A DNA stretch of 20,106 nucleotides from Alphaproteobacteria bacterium. Lineage in GTDB: Bacteria; Pseudomonadota; Alphaproteobacteria; Micropepsales; Micropepsaceae. Shown here in pieces: positions 1 through 6,600 of the stretch. The stretch spans positions 1 through 20,106 of the forward strand of contig JAGWRJ010000712.1 in NCBI GenBank assembly GCA_028869725.1, in the 5' to 3' direction. The notes under the pieces are model-generated. The model was not told the DNA's origin. It searched no databases and saw only the letters and a program-made list of their open reading frames with translations. Numbering within the stretch: the first letter of the stretch is position 1; each line of letters starts with the position of its first letter. Both the position numbers and the translations under genes were made by a program.

Positions 1-1322
1 GACAGCTGGCGGATCTCTTCGCGCTGCGCAAAATCAAGACCCTCGGGATGGGTATGGCCGCAGGGAATGTAGCAGGCCTCACCAGGGGCCACGCACAGCG
101 ACACGCCACACAGCGACGCCTGCATCGCATCCAGTGACGTTGTCTCGGTGTCGACGCAGACACGGGCTGTTTCATGGGCGCGCGCCACCCAATGGGCGAG
201 GCGATCCTTGCTGGTCACGCACTCATAGCTCTCATAGGCAATGGCACGCAGAACCGCGCCACGGTCCATTACCGCACCCGGCTTGCCGCCCGCATCATGG
301 CCCCCGAAATTGCCCGCTTTTGGAGAAGATCCTTCGGGCACAGGGTGGGGATCCGGTTTTGCCTGAGTGCGGACTGCCGGATCCGCGCTTGGCGCGATCC
401 GCTCGATATCATCAATGCCAAAATGCGTGGCAGCCCTGCGGGTCAGGGTGGCAAACTCCATGGCCTTCAGAAAGCCGATCAGCTGCGAGGGCTCTGGCTC
501 GTGCACCGTCATCTGCGTGAGCGGTACCGGCACGTCGACGTGGTCGTCGAGTTCTACGAGCTTGCGGGACACGCGCGCTAGTTCGGCCCCTTCGATCAGG
601 CTTTGCCGTCGCTTGGGCTGCTTGATCTCTTCGGCATGGGCAAGAAGGGTCTCAAGATCGCCATAGACGTTTATCAGTTCGGCTGCGGTTTTGACGCCGA
701 TGCCCTTGATGCCTGGAACATTGTCAACGGAATCGCCAGCGAGGGCCTGCACATCCACCACCTTGGATGGCGGTACCCCGAACCTCTCCATCACCTCGGC
801 TGCCCCGATGCGCTTGTTCTTCATGGTGTCGAGCAGCTCGACCGAGCCGTCGACCACAAGCTGCATCAGGTCTTTGTCCGAGGAGACGATGGTGACGCGC
901 ATCCCGGCCGCATGCGCCTGACGCGCATACGTGGCGATCAGATCGTCGGCTTCAAAGCCACTTTGCTCGATACAGGGGACACCAAAAGCCCGTGTGGCGT
1001 CGCGCACGAGCGGAAATTGCGGAATGAGGTCGTCCGGGGGTTCAGGCCGCTGGGCCTTGTAATCGGGATAGATATCATTGCGGAATGTGCGCTTGCCGGC
1101 GTCGAATATGACCGCAAGGTGCGTCGGCTGGTCGCCGTCACGCATATCCTCGAGCAGCTTCCACAACATGTTGCAGTAGCCGGCCACGGCCCCGGTCGGA
1201 AGGCCGTCCGATTTGCGCGTGAGCGGTGGCAACGCATGATAGGCGCGAAACAGAAAGCCGGAGCCGTCGACCAGATACACGTGGTCGCCGCGACCCTGGC
1301 CCTTCGCCGCAGACCCGTTCAA
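1..1322 (-). CDS. polA: DNA polymerase I, N-terminal part (3' end outside window)
   Basis: Polymerase I fills gaps and removes RNA primers during replication and repair. About 440 residues are visible. Near the N-terminus comes the 5'-3' exonuclease/flap domain, with YLVDGSGFLFRAYHALPPL, FDAGKRTFR, GFEADDLIA, SSDKDLMQL and GDSVDNVPG (metal-binding acidic residues), then a helix-hairpin-helix with GIKGIGVKTA. A linker follows, then the start of the 3'-5' exonuclease domain at about residue 385, where the ExoI motif DTETTSLD is intact, so proofreading is probably active. The polymerase domain lies beyond base 1. I chose a TTG start at 1322 because GGAG lies seven bases upstream and the TTG overlaps the TGA stop of the preceding zinc-finger gene (TTGA), implying translational coupling. 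The next in-frame residues after the start are NGSAAKGQGRGDHVYLVDG. Identification is very secure; the start is less so. Confidence 0.95.
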   Translation of the reverse strand, partial: MNGSAAKGQGRGDHVYLVDGSGFLFRAYHALPPLTRKSDGLPTGAVAGYCNMLWKLLEDMRDGDQPTHLAVIFDAGKRTFRNDIYPDYKAQRPEPPDDLIPQFPLVRDATRAFGVPCIEQSGFEADDLIATYARQAHAAGMRVTIVSSDKDLMQLVVDGSVELLDTMKNKRIGAAEVMERFGVPPSKVVDVQALAGDSVDNVPGIKGIGVKTAAELINVYGDLETLLAHAEEIKQPKRRQSLIEGAELARVSRKLVELDDHVDVPVPLTQMTVHEPEPSQLIGFLKAMEFATLTRRAATHFGIDDIERIAPSADPAVRTQAKPDPHPVPEGSSPKAGNFGGHDAGGKPGAVMDRGAVLRAIAYESYECVTSKDRLAHWVARAHETARVCVDTETTSLDAMQASLCGVSLCVAPGEACYIPCGHTHPEGLDFAQREEIRQL

Positions 1323-1498
1323 TGATGCGCTCCGGCCCCTTCGCGTAGCACAAATCGCCGATCGCAATAGGGGCATTCGACGAAGTTCTCATCGCCCATT
1401 TCCAGATAGACGCGCGGGTGGCCAAGTGCCCCACCGCCGCCATCACAGGCAACGCGCGTGTCGTCAACTTCGATGATTTCGGGCACGTCAACCGGCAT
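1319..1498 (-). CDS. zf-CHCC family zinc-finger protein, 59 residues
   Basis: This small protein belongs to the zf-CHCC family, related to the zinc-binding part of the mitochondrial complex I subunit NDUFS6. The predicted zinc ligands are Cys18 and His27 (RVACDGGGGALGHPRVYLEM) and Cys42 and Cys45 (VECPYCDRRFVL). Length is usual for the bacterial family. Its cellular role in bacteria is not well settled; a link to respiratory complex I assembly is inference from the eukaryotic relative. The ATG at 1498 has a purine-rich GAGAG six bases upstream; the frame continues upstream, but those residues do not look like the family. Its stop TGA overlaps the TTG start of polA, so the two genes form an operon. 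Confidence 0.85.
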   Translation of the reverse strand: MPVDVPEIIEVDDTRVACDGGGGALGHPRVYLEMGDENFVECPYCDRRFVLREGAGAHH

Positions 1499-1531
1499 GA
1501 ATACTCTCAAAGAGGATTTCGGGCGCGGCGG

Positions 1532-1559
1532 ATCATAGCGAGCATGGCCGTTCCCGCAA
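1532..1559 (-). promoter_or_regulatory. Putative sigma-70 promoter for zinc-finger-polA operon
   Basis: Read on the minus strand, TTGCGG (1559-1554) and TATGAT (1537-1532) are separated by 16 bases. The -10 box matches the consensus at five of six positions; the -35 box only in its first half. The predicted start lies roughly 25 bases before the ATG at 1498. The divergent gap 1499-1676 also holds a small hairpin (CCGC-TTAG-GCGG, 1580-1591). I could not identify a convincing promoter for the plus-strand gene in the same gap. The call is by eye. Confidence 0.35.
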
Positions 1560-1676
1560 CCGCCAAGACAGAGTGGTCCACCGCTTAGGCGGCCCGACGG
1601 CTCTGGGCGGTACTCCATATCGCCTCGGCTCCAGCTGAGAGTAGAGTGGATCAAGGTGTGGCCCGGAACATCCAGG

Positions 1677-3527
1677 ATGACCCAACCTGACGGCATGAAA
1701 GGCCTGGCGCCGAAACCTGAGATCCCTTGGCGCAAGCTCCTGATCGGCGCAGGGCAGGCGGTGGCGCTTGCGCTCCTGGTTGGCCTTGCCCAGGCGGGGG
1801 TTCTGCCCGCAGGGGCGGCTGCGCTGGTTGCAGGCCTGACCCTCGTACTGCTGCTGGTTCCGCTCATGGTGCTCGAGGGACTGCAGGACGTCGCGCCTGG
1901 GGCGCTTTGGGTCTGGTGCGCATTGGCGACCGTGATCCTTGGCGGGCTGGGCGCGTGGGATCGGCTGCGCCTCTATATGCCCTTAGCGTTGGCAGTAAAG
2001 AACGGTCCGGTCTGGGCGTTCCTGCCCAGTCCTGGCATCGTGATGGCAGGTGTCGTCCTCGCCGTCATTGGCCAGCTCACGGTCGGTGTGTGGGCGCAGA
2101 CGGAGCGGTTCTTTGCCCCTTATGCTGTGTATTTCGTAAGGGCACGTCGGCTCTGGATCGAAGCGTTCCTCAGCGGAGCCTTTGCCGGCGCGTGCTGGCT
2201 CATCCTGATGATGGCTGCCCGCCTCCTCGGGCTCGGCGCACTGTCCGGGCTGGGCAGGATCATCCTCAAGCCAGCCGTCGCGGTGCCGGTAAGTACGTTT
2301 GGCGCAAGCCTGGGGCTGATCCTGGGCCGGCCGCGGGCGATGGCGATAGGGGAGGCGGGGACGGGACTGCTCTCGCAGCTGGCCTGGTTGCTGCCGCTGG
2401 CCTGTCTGGCTGCGATCGCCTTTCTCGTCAGCGTCACGATCTCCGGCTTTGATGGAGTGTGGCGGAACGCACCGCCAAGTGTGGTCATGCTTGCCATGGC
2501 AGCAGGGCTGATCGCGCTCATCAATCTCCTGTGGCAGAGCGGCAGCCATCGCGATATGCCGCGCCCCGTTCTACGCCATGCCGCCACCTTGGCCGCGTTT
2601 TTGCTCGTGCCGATTGTTGTCATTGCGGTCTATGCCCTGACCGTACGGGTCGAGGCCTACGGGTTCAGCGCACGGCGGGTCATCGCCGGCGCCGCACTCG
2701 CTGTGGCCGCCGTGTTTGCGGTAGGCTATGCACTGGCTGCGTGGTCCGGGCTGCGCCACGGTCGCTGGCTCGTCGGGCTTGGCACAGCCAATGTGGCGGG
2801 CACGCTTGTGTTGGTTGGGGTACTCTTGCTGGTGTGCTCGCCACTGGCCGATCCGGCGCGCATTGCGGTGGCAAGTCAGCTTGCCCGCCTGAAAAGCGGA
2901 CGCATCAGCGCTGAGCAGTTCGATTTCACGTATCTGGCTTCTCAGGGTGCCGGCTTTGGGCATCGGGCGCTGCAGGCTCTGGCGGAGGATACCGTGGGGC
3001 CGCAGGCAGCGTTGATCCGTGCGCGCGCCAGAAAGGTACTGCAGGACACACAGGGACAGGTGGCATTGCTCACCCCCGCGCAGCGCGCGGCGCAGCTGCG
3101 GGTCTATCCCGAGTATTACGCCCTTCCCGCTGGCATCGCCCGCAAGGTGTGGAGGCCCGCCCAAGGGGTGCCGCCCTGTCTTGTCGAGACAGGACAGCTC
3201 TGCGACGTTTTTCCCGCCGAGCTGACGGGTCATCCGCCCGACCAGCTGATACTGGTCTGGGGCGGACCTCAGGTGTGGCAGACCGCGGTTGTGGGCATGG
3301 TGCCCTCGTCAGGTTGGCAGGTGATCGGTACGTTCGGAGGACTGTGTCACAGCACGGTCGCCGCACTGCGTGCGGGCCTCTACGCCGTTGTCGCCCCGGT
3401 CATCACCTATCGCACGCTTGAGGTTGATGGCCTGGATCTGAACGTAGCGCCGGTTTTGGGACCATCAACCTCCTGTGCCCGCCGTGCTCCCAAGCAGAGC
3501 CGTTCAGGTGGCCGATCTCACCCCTGA
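1677..3527 (+). CDS. DUF4153 domain-containing integral membrane protein
   Basis: This 616-residue protein has many hydrophobic helices in its first two-thirds (about ten to twelve membrane segments, for example around LLVGLAQAGVLPAGAAALVA and AGVVLAVIGQLTVGVWA), followed by a soluble C-terminal region of about 200 residues. The order and length fit the DUF4153 family, a widespread bacterial membrane family of unknown function. I recognise it from overall architecture and the GFDGVWRNAP/VRVEAYGFSARRV regions rather than from a catalytic motif. I prefer the ATG at 1677, preceded by GGAA nine bases upstream; an in-frame GTG at 1656 would add seven residues. It is divergent from the zinc-finger-polA pair and separated from hisH by 180 bases, so it is probably monocistronic. 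Its C-terminal part holds several cysteines (PCLVETGQLCD, LCHSTVAAL, TSCARRA), which could form disulfides if that part is periplasmic; this is inference. Confidence 0.75.
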   Translation: MTQPDGMKGLAPKPEIPWRKLLIGAGQAVALALLVGLAQAGVLPAGAAALVAGLTLVLLLVPLMVLEGLQDVAPGALWVWCALATVILGGLGAWDRLRLYMPLALAVKNGPVWAFLPSPGIVMAGVVLAVIGQLTVGVWAQTERFFAPYAVYFVRARRLWIEAFLSGAFAGACWLILMMAARLLGLGALSGLGRIILKPAVAVPVSTFGASLGLILGRPRAMAIGEAGTGLLSQLAWLLPLACLAAIAFLVSVTISGFDGVWRNAPPSVVMLAMAAGLIALINLLWQSGSHRDMPRPVLRHAATLAAFLLVPIVVIAVYALTVRVEAYGFSARRVIAGAALAVAAVFAVGYALAAWSGLRHGRWLVGLGTANVAGTLVLVGVLLLVCSPLADPARIAVASQLARLKSGRISAEQFDFTYLASQGAGFGHRALQALAEDTVGPQAALIRARARKVLQDTQGQVALLTPAQRAAQLRVYPEYYALPAGIARKVWRPAQGVPPCLVETGQLCDVFPAELTGHPPDQLILVWGGPQVWQTAVVGMVPSSGWQVIGTFGGLCHSTVAALRAGLYAVVAPVITYRTLEVDGLDLNVAPVLGPSTSCARRAPKQSRSGGRSHP

Positions 3528-3612
3528 GCCTTTGCGCGCGGACGCAAGGGTGGAGCCGCTGGCTGTCATCCTGCGCAGTCATCGGTATGTCGCCGCGGCG
3601 GTGACGCTACAG

Positions 3613-3678
3613 GCGCCAGAAACCACATCAGGCTGTTTCCAGGATGTGCTGCCGTGCTGCTGTGATGTGGTTTGGCGC
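3613..3678. repeat. Long inverted repeat upstream of hisH
   Basis: The left arm (3613-3630, GCGCCAGAAACCACATCA) and right arm (3663-3678, TGATGTGGTTTGGCGC) pair over 16 bp, with a two-base bulge in the left arm. The intervening 32 bases are GC-rich with repeated GTGCTG. It lies in the 180-bp gap between the DUF4153 gene and hisH (3528-3707), which holds no credible gene. The right arm overlaps the putative -35 box. No His-codon-rich leader peptide is visible, so this does not look like a classical his attenuator. A weak hairpin at 3529-3549 directly after the DUF4153 stop lacks a T-tract. Confidence 0.7.
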
Positions 3679-3700
3679 AGGACGATGTTTAGGCTATCAG
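3672..3700 (+). promoter_or_regulatory. Putative hisH-hisA promoter, possibly leaderless
   Basis: TTGGCG (3672-3677) and TATCAG (3695-3700) are spaced by 17 bases; read as GCTATCAG, the -10 resembles the alphaproteobacterial GCTA-type box. The predicted transcription start falls at about 3707-3708, exactly at the hisH ATG, and no Shine-Dalgarno is visible before that ATG. Both facts suggest a leaderless mRNA. The -10 match is modest, so this remains a prediction. Confidence 0.4.
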
Positions 3701-3707
3701 TGCCCTC

Positions 3708-4346
3708 ATGCAACGCGTCGTCCTGATCGATTACGGCTCCGGAAATCTGCGCTCAGCGCAGAAGGCGTTGCAGCGCGCCGCAACCCAGACGGCATTTGAC
3801 GGCGAGGTCATTGTCAGCGCGGAGCCGGACGCGGTGGCAGCGGCAACGCGCATCGTTCTGCCCGGGGTTGGCGCTTTTGGCGACTGTATGGCGGGGCTTC
3901 GACGCATTCCGAATCTGCTGCCGGCGCTGGAGCATGCAGTCAAAGAGCGGCACGTGCCCTTTCTGGGTATTTGCGTGGGCATGCAATTGCTCGCCAGCAG
4001 TGGTCACGAGTTTGGCATGCATGCAGGTCTTGACTGGATCCCGGGCAAGGTCGTGCGGCTATCCGCACCCGGGCTCAAGATCCCCCACATGGGTTGGAAT
4101 CAGCTTTCCTTCACACGCGACCATCCGCTGCGTGCAGGGATTGCCGACGGATCCGACGTTTACTTTGTCCATTCTTATGTCTTCGTTCCGGCTGATGCGG
4201 ATGATGTGCTCGCATACACCGATTATGGTGGCCCGCTCACCGCGATGGTGGCGCGGGGCAATATTGCCGGGACGCAGTTTCATCCCGAGAAGAGCCAGAG
4301 TATTGGTCTGAAACTTCTCGCCAATTTTCTCTCCTGGCAGCCATGA
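3708..4346 (+). CDS. hisH: Imidazole glycerol phosphate synthase, glutaminase subunit HisH
   Basis: HisH hydrolyses glutamine and channels ammonia to HisF to make imidazole glycerol phosphate and AICAR in histidine biosynthesis. The 212-residue protein is a complete class I amidotransferase: IDYGSGNL at 7-14, the oxyanion region LPGVGAFGDC at 51-60, nucleophile Cys89 in GICVGMQLL, and His192/Glu194 in FHPEKSQ. All catalytic residues are present and the length is normal. The ATG at 3708 has no visible ribosome-binding site. The stop overlaps the hisA start (ATGA). The partner hisF is not in this window, although in most relatives hisH, hisA and hisF are contiguous. Confidence 0.97.
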   Translation: MQRVVLIDYGSGNLRSAQKALQRAATQTAFDGEVIVSAEPDAVAAATRIVLPGVGAFGDCMAGLRRIPNLLPALEHAVKERHVPFLGICVGMQLLASSGHEFGMHAGLDWIPGKVVRLSAPGLKIPHMGWNQLSFTRDHPLRAGIADGSDVYFVHSYVFVPADADDVLAYTDYGGPLTAMVARGNIAGTQFHPEKSQSIGLKLLANFLSWQP

Positions 4347-5059
4347 TCCTTTATCCGGCCATTGATCTGAAAGACGGTGTCTGCGTGCGCCTGAAGCGGG
4401 GCGAGATGGACGATGCCACTGTGTTCAACGCCGATCCGGCGGCGCAGGCGGCCCTGTTTGCCGAGGCCGGTTTTAGCTGGCTGCACTGTGTCGATCTAAA
4501 TGGCGCATTTGTCGGCCACTCAGCCAATGGCGACGCCATAAAGGCAATCCGTCGTGCGATCCGTCTTCCCATTCAGCTGGGTGGTGGCCTGCGCAGTCGA
4601 GCTGCGATCGAGTACTGGCTTGAGGCGGGAATCAATCGTGTCATTCTGGGGACTGCTGCCCTGCGCGATCCTGGCCTCGTCAAGGAGGCGGCGCGCGCCC
4701 ATCCCGGAGCCATTGCCGTCGGGATTGACGCGCGTGCCGGAATGGTTGCGGTGGAGGGCTGGGCACAGACATCGAGCCTGCGCGTGGTTGATGTCGCGCG
4801 CCGTTTCGAGGACGCGGGCGTCGCCGCAATCATTTTCACTGACATCGCCCGTGATGGCATGCTCGAGGGCGTCAATGTCGAGGCGACGGCCCAACTGGCT
4901 GCGGCAATCAGCATTCCGGTCATCGCCTCTGGAGGACTTGCCGGTGTGGACGACATCCTTGCTCTCAGGCACAGGCCCAACATTGCAGGCGCCATTATCG
5001 GGCGGGCGCTCTACGATGGACGCATCAGTGCAGAAGCTGCGCTGGCCGCCGCCGCATGA
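4343..5059 (+). CDS. hisA: ProFAR isomerase HisA
   Basis: HisA catalyses the Amadori rearrangement of ProFAR to PRFAR, the substrate of HisHF. The 238-residue single-domain (beta/alpha)8 barrel shows the catalytic pair Asp8 (PAIDLKDG) and Asp129 (VGIDAR), and the phosphate-binding loops QLGGGLRS at 78-85, ASGGLAG and AIIGRALYDG. Length and motifs are standard. It starts inside the hisH stop codon (ATGA), so translation is coupled. Its TGA stop directly abuts the stop codon of the convergent gene, leaving no room for a terminator between them. hisF and hisE do not follow, so histidine genes are dispersed in this genome. Confidence 0.97.
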   Translation: MILYPAIDLKDGVCVRLKRGEMDDATVFNADPAAQAALFAEAGFSWLHCVDLNGAFVGHSANGDAIKAIRRAIRLPIQLGGGLRSRAAIEYWLEAGINRVILGTAALRDPGLVKEAARAHPGAIAVGIDARAGMVAVEGWAQTSSLRVVDVARRFEDAGVAAIIFTDIARDGMLEGVNVEATAQLAAAISIPVIASGGLAGVDDILALRHRPNIAGAIIGRALYDGRISAEAALAAAA

Positions 5060-6394
5060 TCAGGCGGCGGGCTCGCGAAACGCACCATCCCAATCGTCGG
5101 CAGGCGGATGCTGTTCGAGCCAGCCGATGCGCGCCGCATGAAGATCGTAGAGATTTTGACTGGCGCCCGACAGTTTGCGGCATTGGGTGATGAGTTCGCG
5201 TGCGCTCGCCCATTGCCGGCCGCGCAAGGCCTGGAACAGGCGGTCGTGGAACACGGCGAGGGCCCTGAATTTGGGCGAGGCCGCCGCCGCCGGGGTGCCC
5301 CACAGGGCATAGAGTTCGATCGGTTCGCCAGCCTGTTCCAGAGCGCAATGGTCGACTTCCAGGAATGCAAATGCGTTGGCGGCGGCCTTCTGCGTGTGGG
5401 CGCAGACGACAATGGCCGTGCCATAGCGCTCAGCCTGGTCGCGCAAGATGATCGCACGCTCGGCGCAGAGCCCCTCGATGAGATACTGGAACTGCCGGCC
5501 GGCCGCCAGGACGCCACCTGCTCCGTCAGCTGTTGCAATACCGATCGAAAGGGCAAAGCGCGGACCGCTACGTTCGCTCGCCAGCGGCGTAGCCGGTCCA
5601 AGTTTGTGCATCATGGCGAGCGCCGCGGCGCAGGCCCGCATCTCGTGCTGCGGCTCGGCCACGACGATGTTCCAGAAGACATTGAACCCGCGTGGACTGA
5701 CCTCTGTGACGAAGCCGCCATGGCTCTTCGCGATTTCGCCTAACACGGCAAGGGCCTGAAGGCGTTCCCTGAGAGGGAGGGGCCCAGCATCGTCAGTGCC
5801 GGTCACCGGCGCGCCGAGCCTGAGGGCAAGACAGCTGCCCACGGTGCCATGGGGTCCGAGGTTGTCGTCGCCGGCCGAACGCAAAAGCCGGCGGAGGCTC
5901 TGTTGTGACAGCCCGCCGGCAAAAATACCTGCCATACGGGCCCGCCAGTGTCTCAGGGCCAGCCATTGCCAGAGTGCGGCAGCGGCGTAGGCTGCAATGA
6001 GCGCCAGCGATGCCGCAAGCGTGCTCACGGGAAGATGGGCCCCGAAAAAAAGCCAGAGAGTGAGGCACTGCGCGCCGGCCACAAGTGCCAGAAGCAGCAG
6101 CAGCGCGGGAAGTAGACCGCGCCAGGCAAGAAACAGAACGAGGCCAAGGCCGCTCACGGCAAGGCCGAAGAGTTCGCTCAGTCGGCTCATGGGCGCGGCA
6201 AGACGTGCGGCGAGCAGGGCAAAGGACTGGGCGATGTGGCTAGGATGGGCGGCGAAGGCCTTGAGGCAGGCAAGTTCGAGCGCATCGGCCTGCGTCGCCA
6301 GTTCTCCGGCGTTGCCCGCGATCAGGCCGAGCGCCACCGCGATGACGAGCAATGCCGCAAGCCAGGCCGATGCCGGTCTGGCAGAAAGGCTCAT
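5060..6394 (-). CDS. Degenerate adenylate/guanylate cyclase-like membrane protein
   Basis: About 444 residues, numbered here from the upstream TTG at 6418 (452 residues); the ATG at 6394 is residue 9. One hydrophobic helix lies at 18-35, two or three more at 85-154, then a cytoplasmic class III cyclase-like domain (about 162-375) and a C-terminal tail ending PPADDWDGAF. That tail and the three-helix block are typical of alphaproteobacterial CHASE2-cyclases, but the large CHASE2 sensor expected between the first and second helix is absent. The cyclase fold is recognisable (MRACAAALAMMHKL, SIGIATADGAGGV, QFQYLIEGL). However, the first metal-binding site reads GSCLALRLG where a D-x-x-G-F-T pattern is expected, the second reads PRGFNVFWN instead of GDxxxAFWN, and the transition-state Asn/Arg pair is also missing. 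It is very unlikely to make cyclic nucleotide and may be a regulatory pseudoenzyme. Neither start has a good Shine-Dalgarno. It is convergent with hisA. Confidence 0.75.
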   Translation of the reverse strand: MSLSARPASAWLAALLVIAVALGLIAGNAGELATQADALELACLKAFAAHPSHIAQSFALLAARLAAPMSRLSELFGLAVSGLGLVLFLAWRGLLPALLLLLALVAGAQCLTLWLFFGAHLPVSTLAASLALIAAYAAAALWQWLALRHWRARMAGIFAGGLSQQSLRRLLRSAGDDNLGPHGTVGSCLALRLGAPVTGTDDAGPLPLRERLQALAVLGEIAKSHGGFVTEVSPRGFNVFWNIVVAEPQHEMRACAAALAMMHKLGPATPLASERSGPRFALSIGIATADGAGGVLAAGRQFQYLIEGLCAERAIILRDQAERYGTAIVVCAHTQKAAANAFAFLEVDHCALEQAGEPIELYALWGTPAAAASPKFRALAVFHDRLFQALRGRQWASARELITQCRKLSGASQNLYDLHAARIGWLEQHPPADDWDGAFREPAA

Positions 6395-6512
6395 GGAGGG
6401 TCTACCGTCGCTGCGCAAAATCCCCGCCGGATCACCTGCTGCGTCGCAACTTTAGCATGGTCGCGCTGGCAGGCGCCCATTTGGCACACAGCTTTTTTCA
6501 GCCTGCGGAACG

Positions 6513-6532
6513 AAATGACGGGGTCGTCATTT
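6513..6532. repeat. 20-bp palindrome upstream of di-iron gene
   Basis: Perfect 8-bp arms AAATGACG (6513-6520) and CGTCATTT (6525-6532) flank a GGGT spacer. It lies in the divergent gap 6395-6600, just before the putative -35 box of the plus-strand gene, which suits a regulator-binding site. It could also form an RNA hairpin with a short following T-run, but no gene ends here on either strand, so a terminator role is unlikely. Confidence 0.6.
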
Positions 6533-6535
6533 TCC

Positions 6536-6565
6536 TTGCGAGGGCACGCAGGGCTCGCGTAGGCT
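6536..6565 (+). promoter_or_regulatory. Weak candidate promoter for di-iron gene
   Basis: TTGCGA (6536-6541) and TAGGCT (6560-6565) are spaced 18 bases apart. They would give a leader of about 30 bases ending in the strong ribosome-binding site GGGAAGGA. The -10 match is only three of six. The adjacent palindrome at 6513-6532 would suit an activator or repressor acting here. Confidence 0.25.
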
Positions 6566-6600
6566 TCTGAAGCAGAACAAGAAGAACGTTGGGAAGGAAC

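Noticed and set aside
603..1325. Plus-strand 240-codon frame across polA
   Set aside because: The minus strand encodes unmistakable 5'-3' exonuclease motifs; the plus frame is a shadow.
3613..3678. Classical histidine attenuator
   Set aside because: No run of histidine codons in a short leader frame and no terminator T-tract; predicted start is downstream of the repeat.
3475..3726. Possible 83-residue gene between DUF4153 and hisH
   Set aside because: It overlaps both neighbours, contains the inverted repeat and promoter, and shows no protein-like features.
6513..6532. Rho-independent terminator
   Set aside because: The hairpin has A and T flanks but lies between two divergent gene starts with no gene ending nearby.
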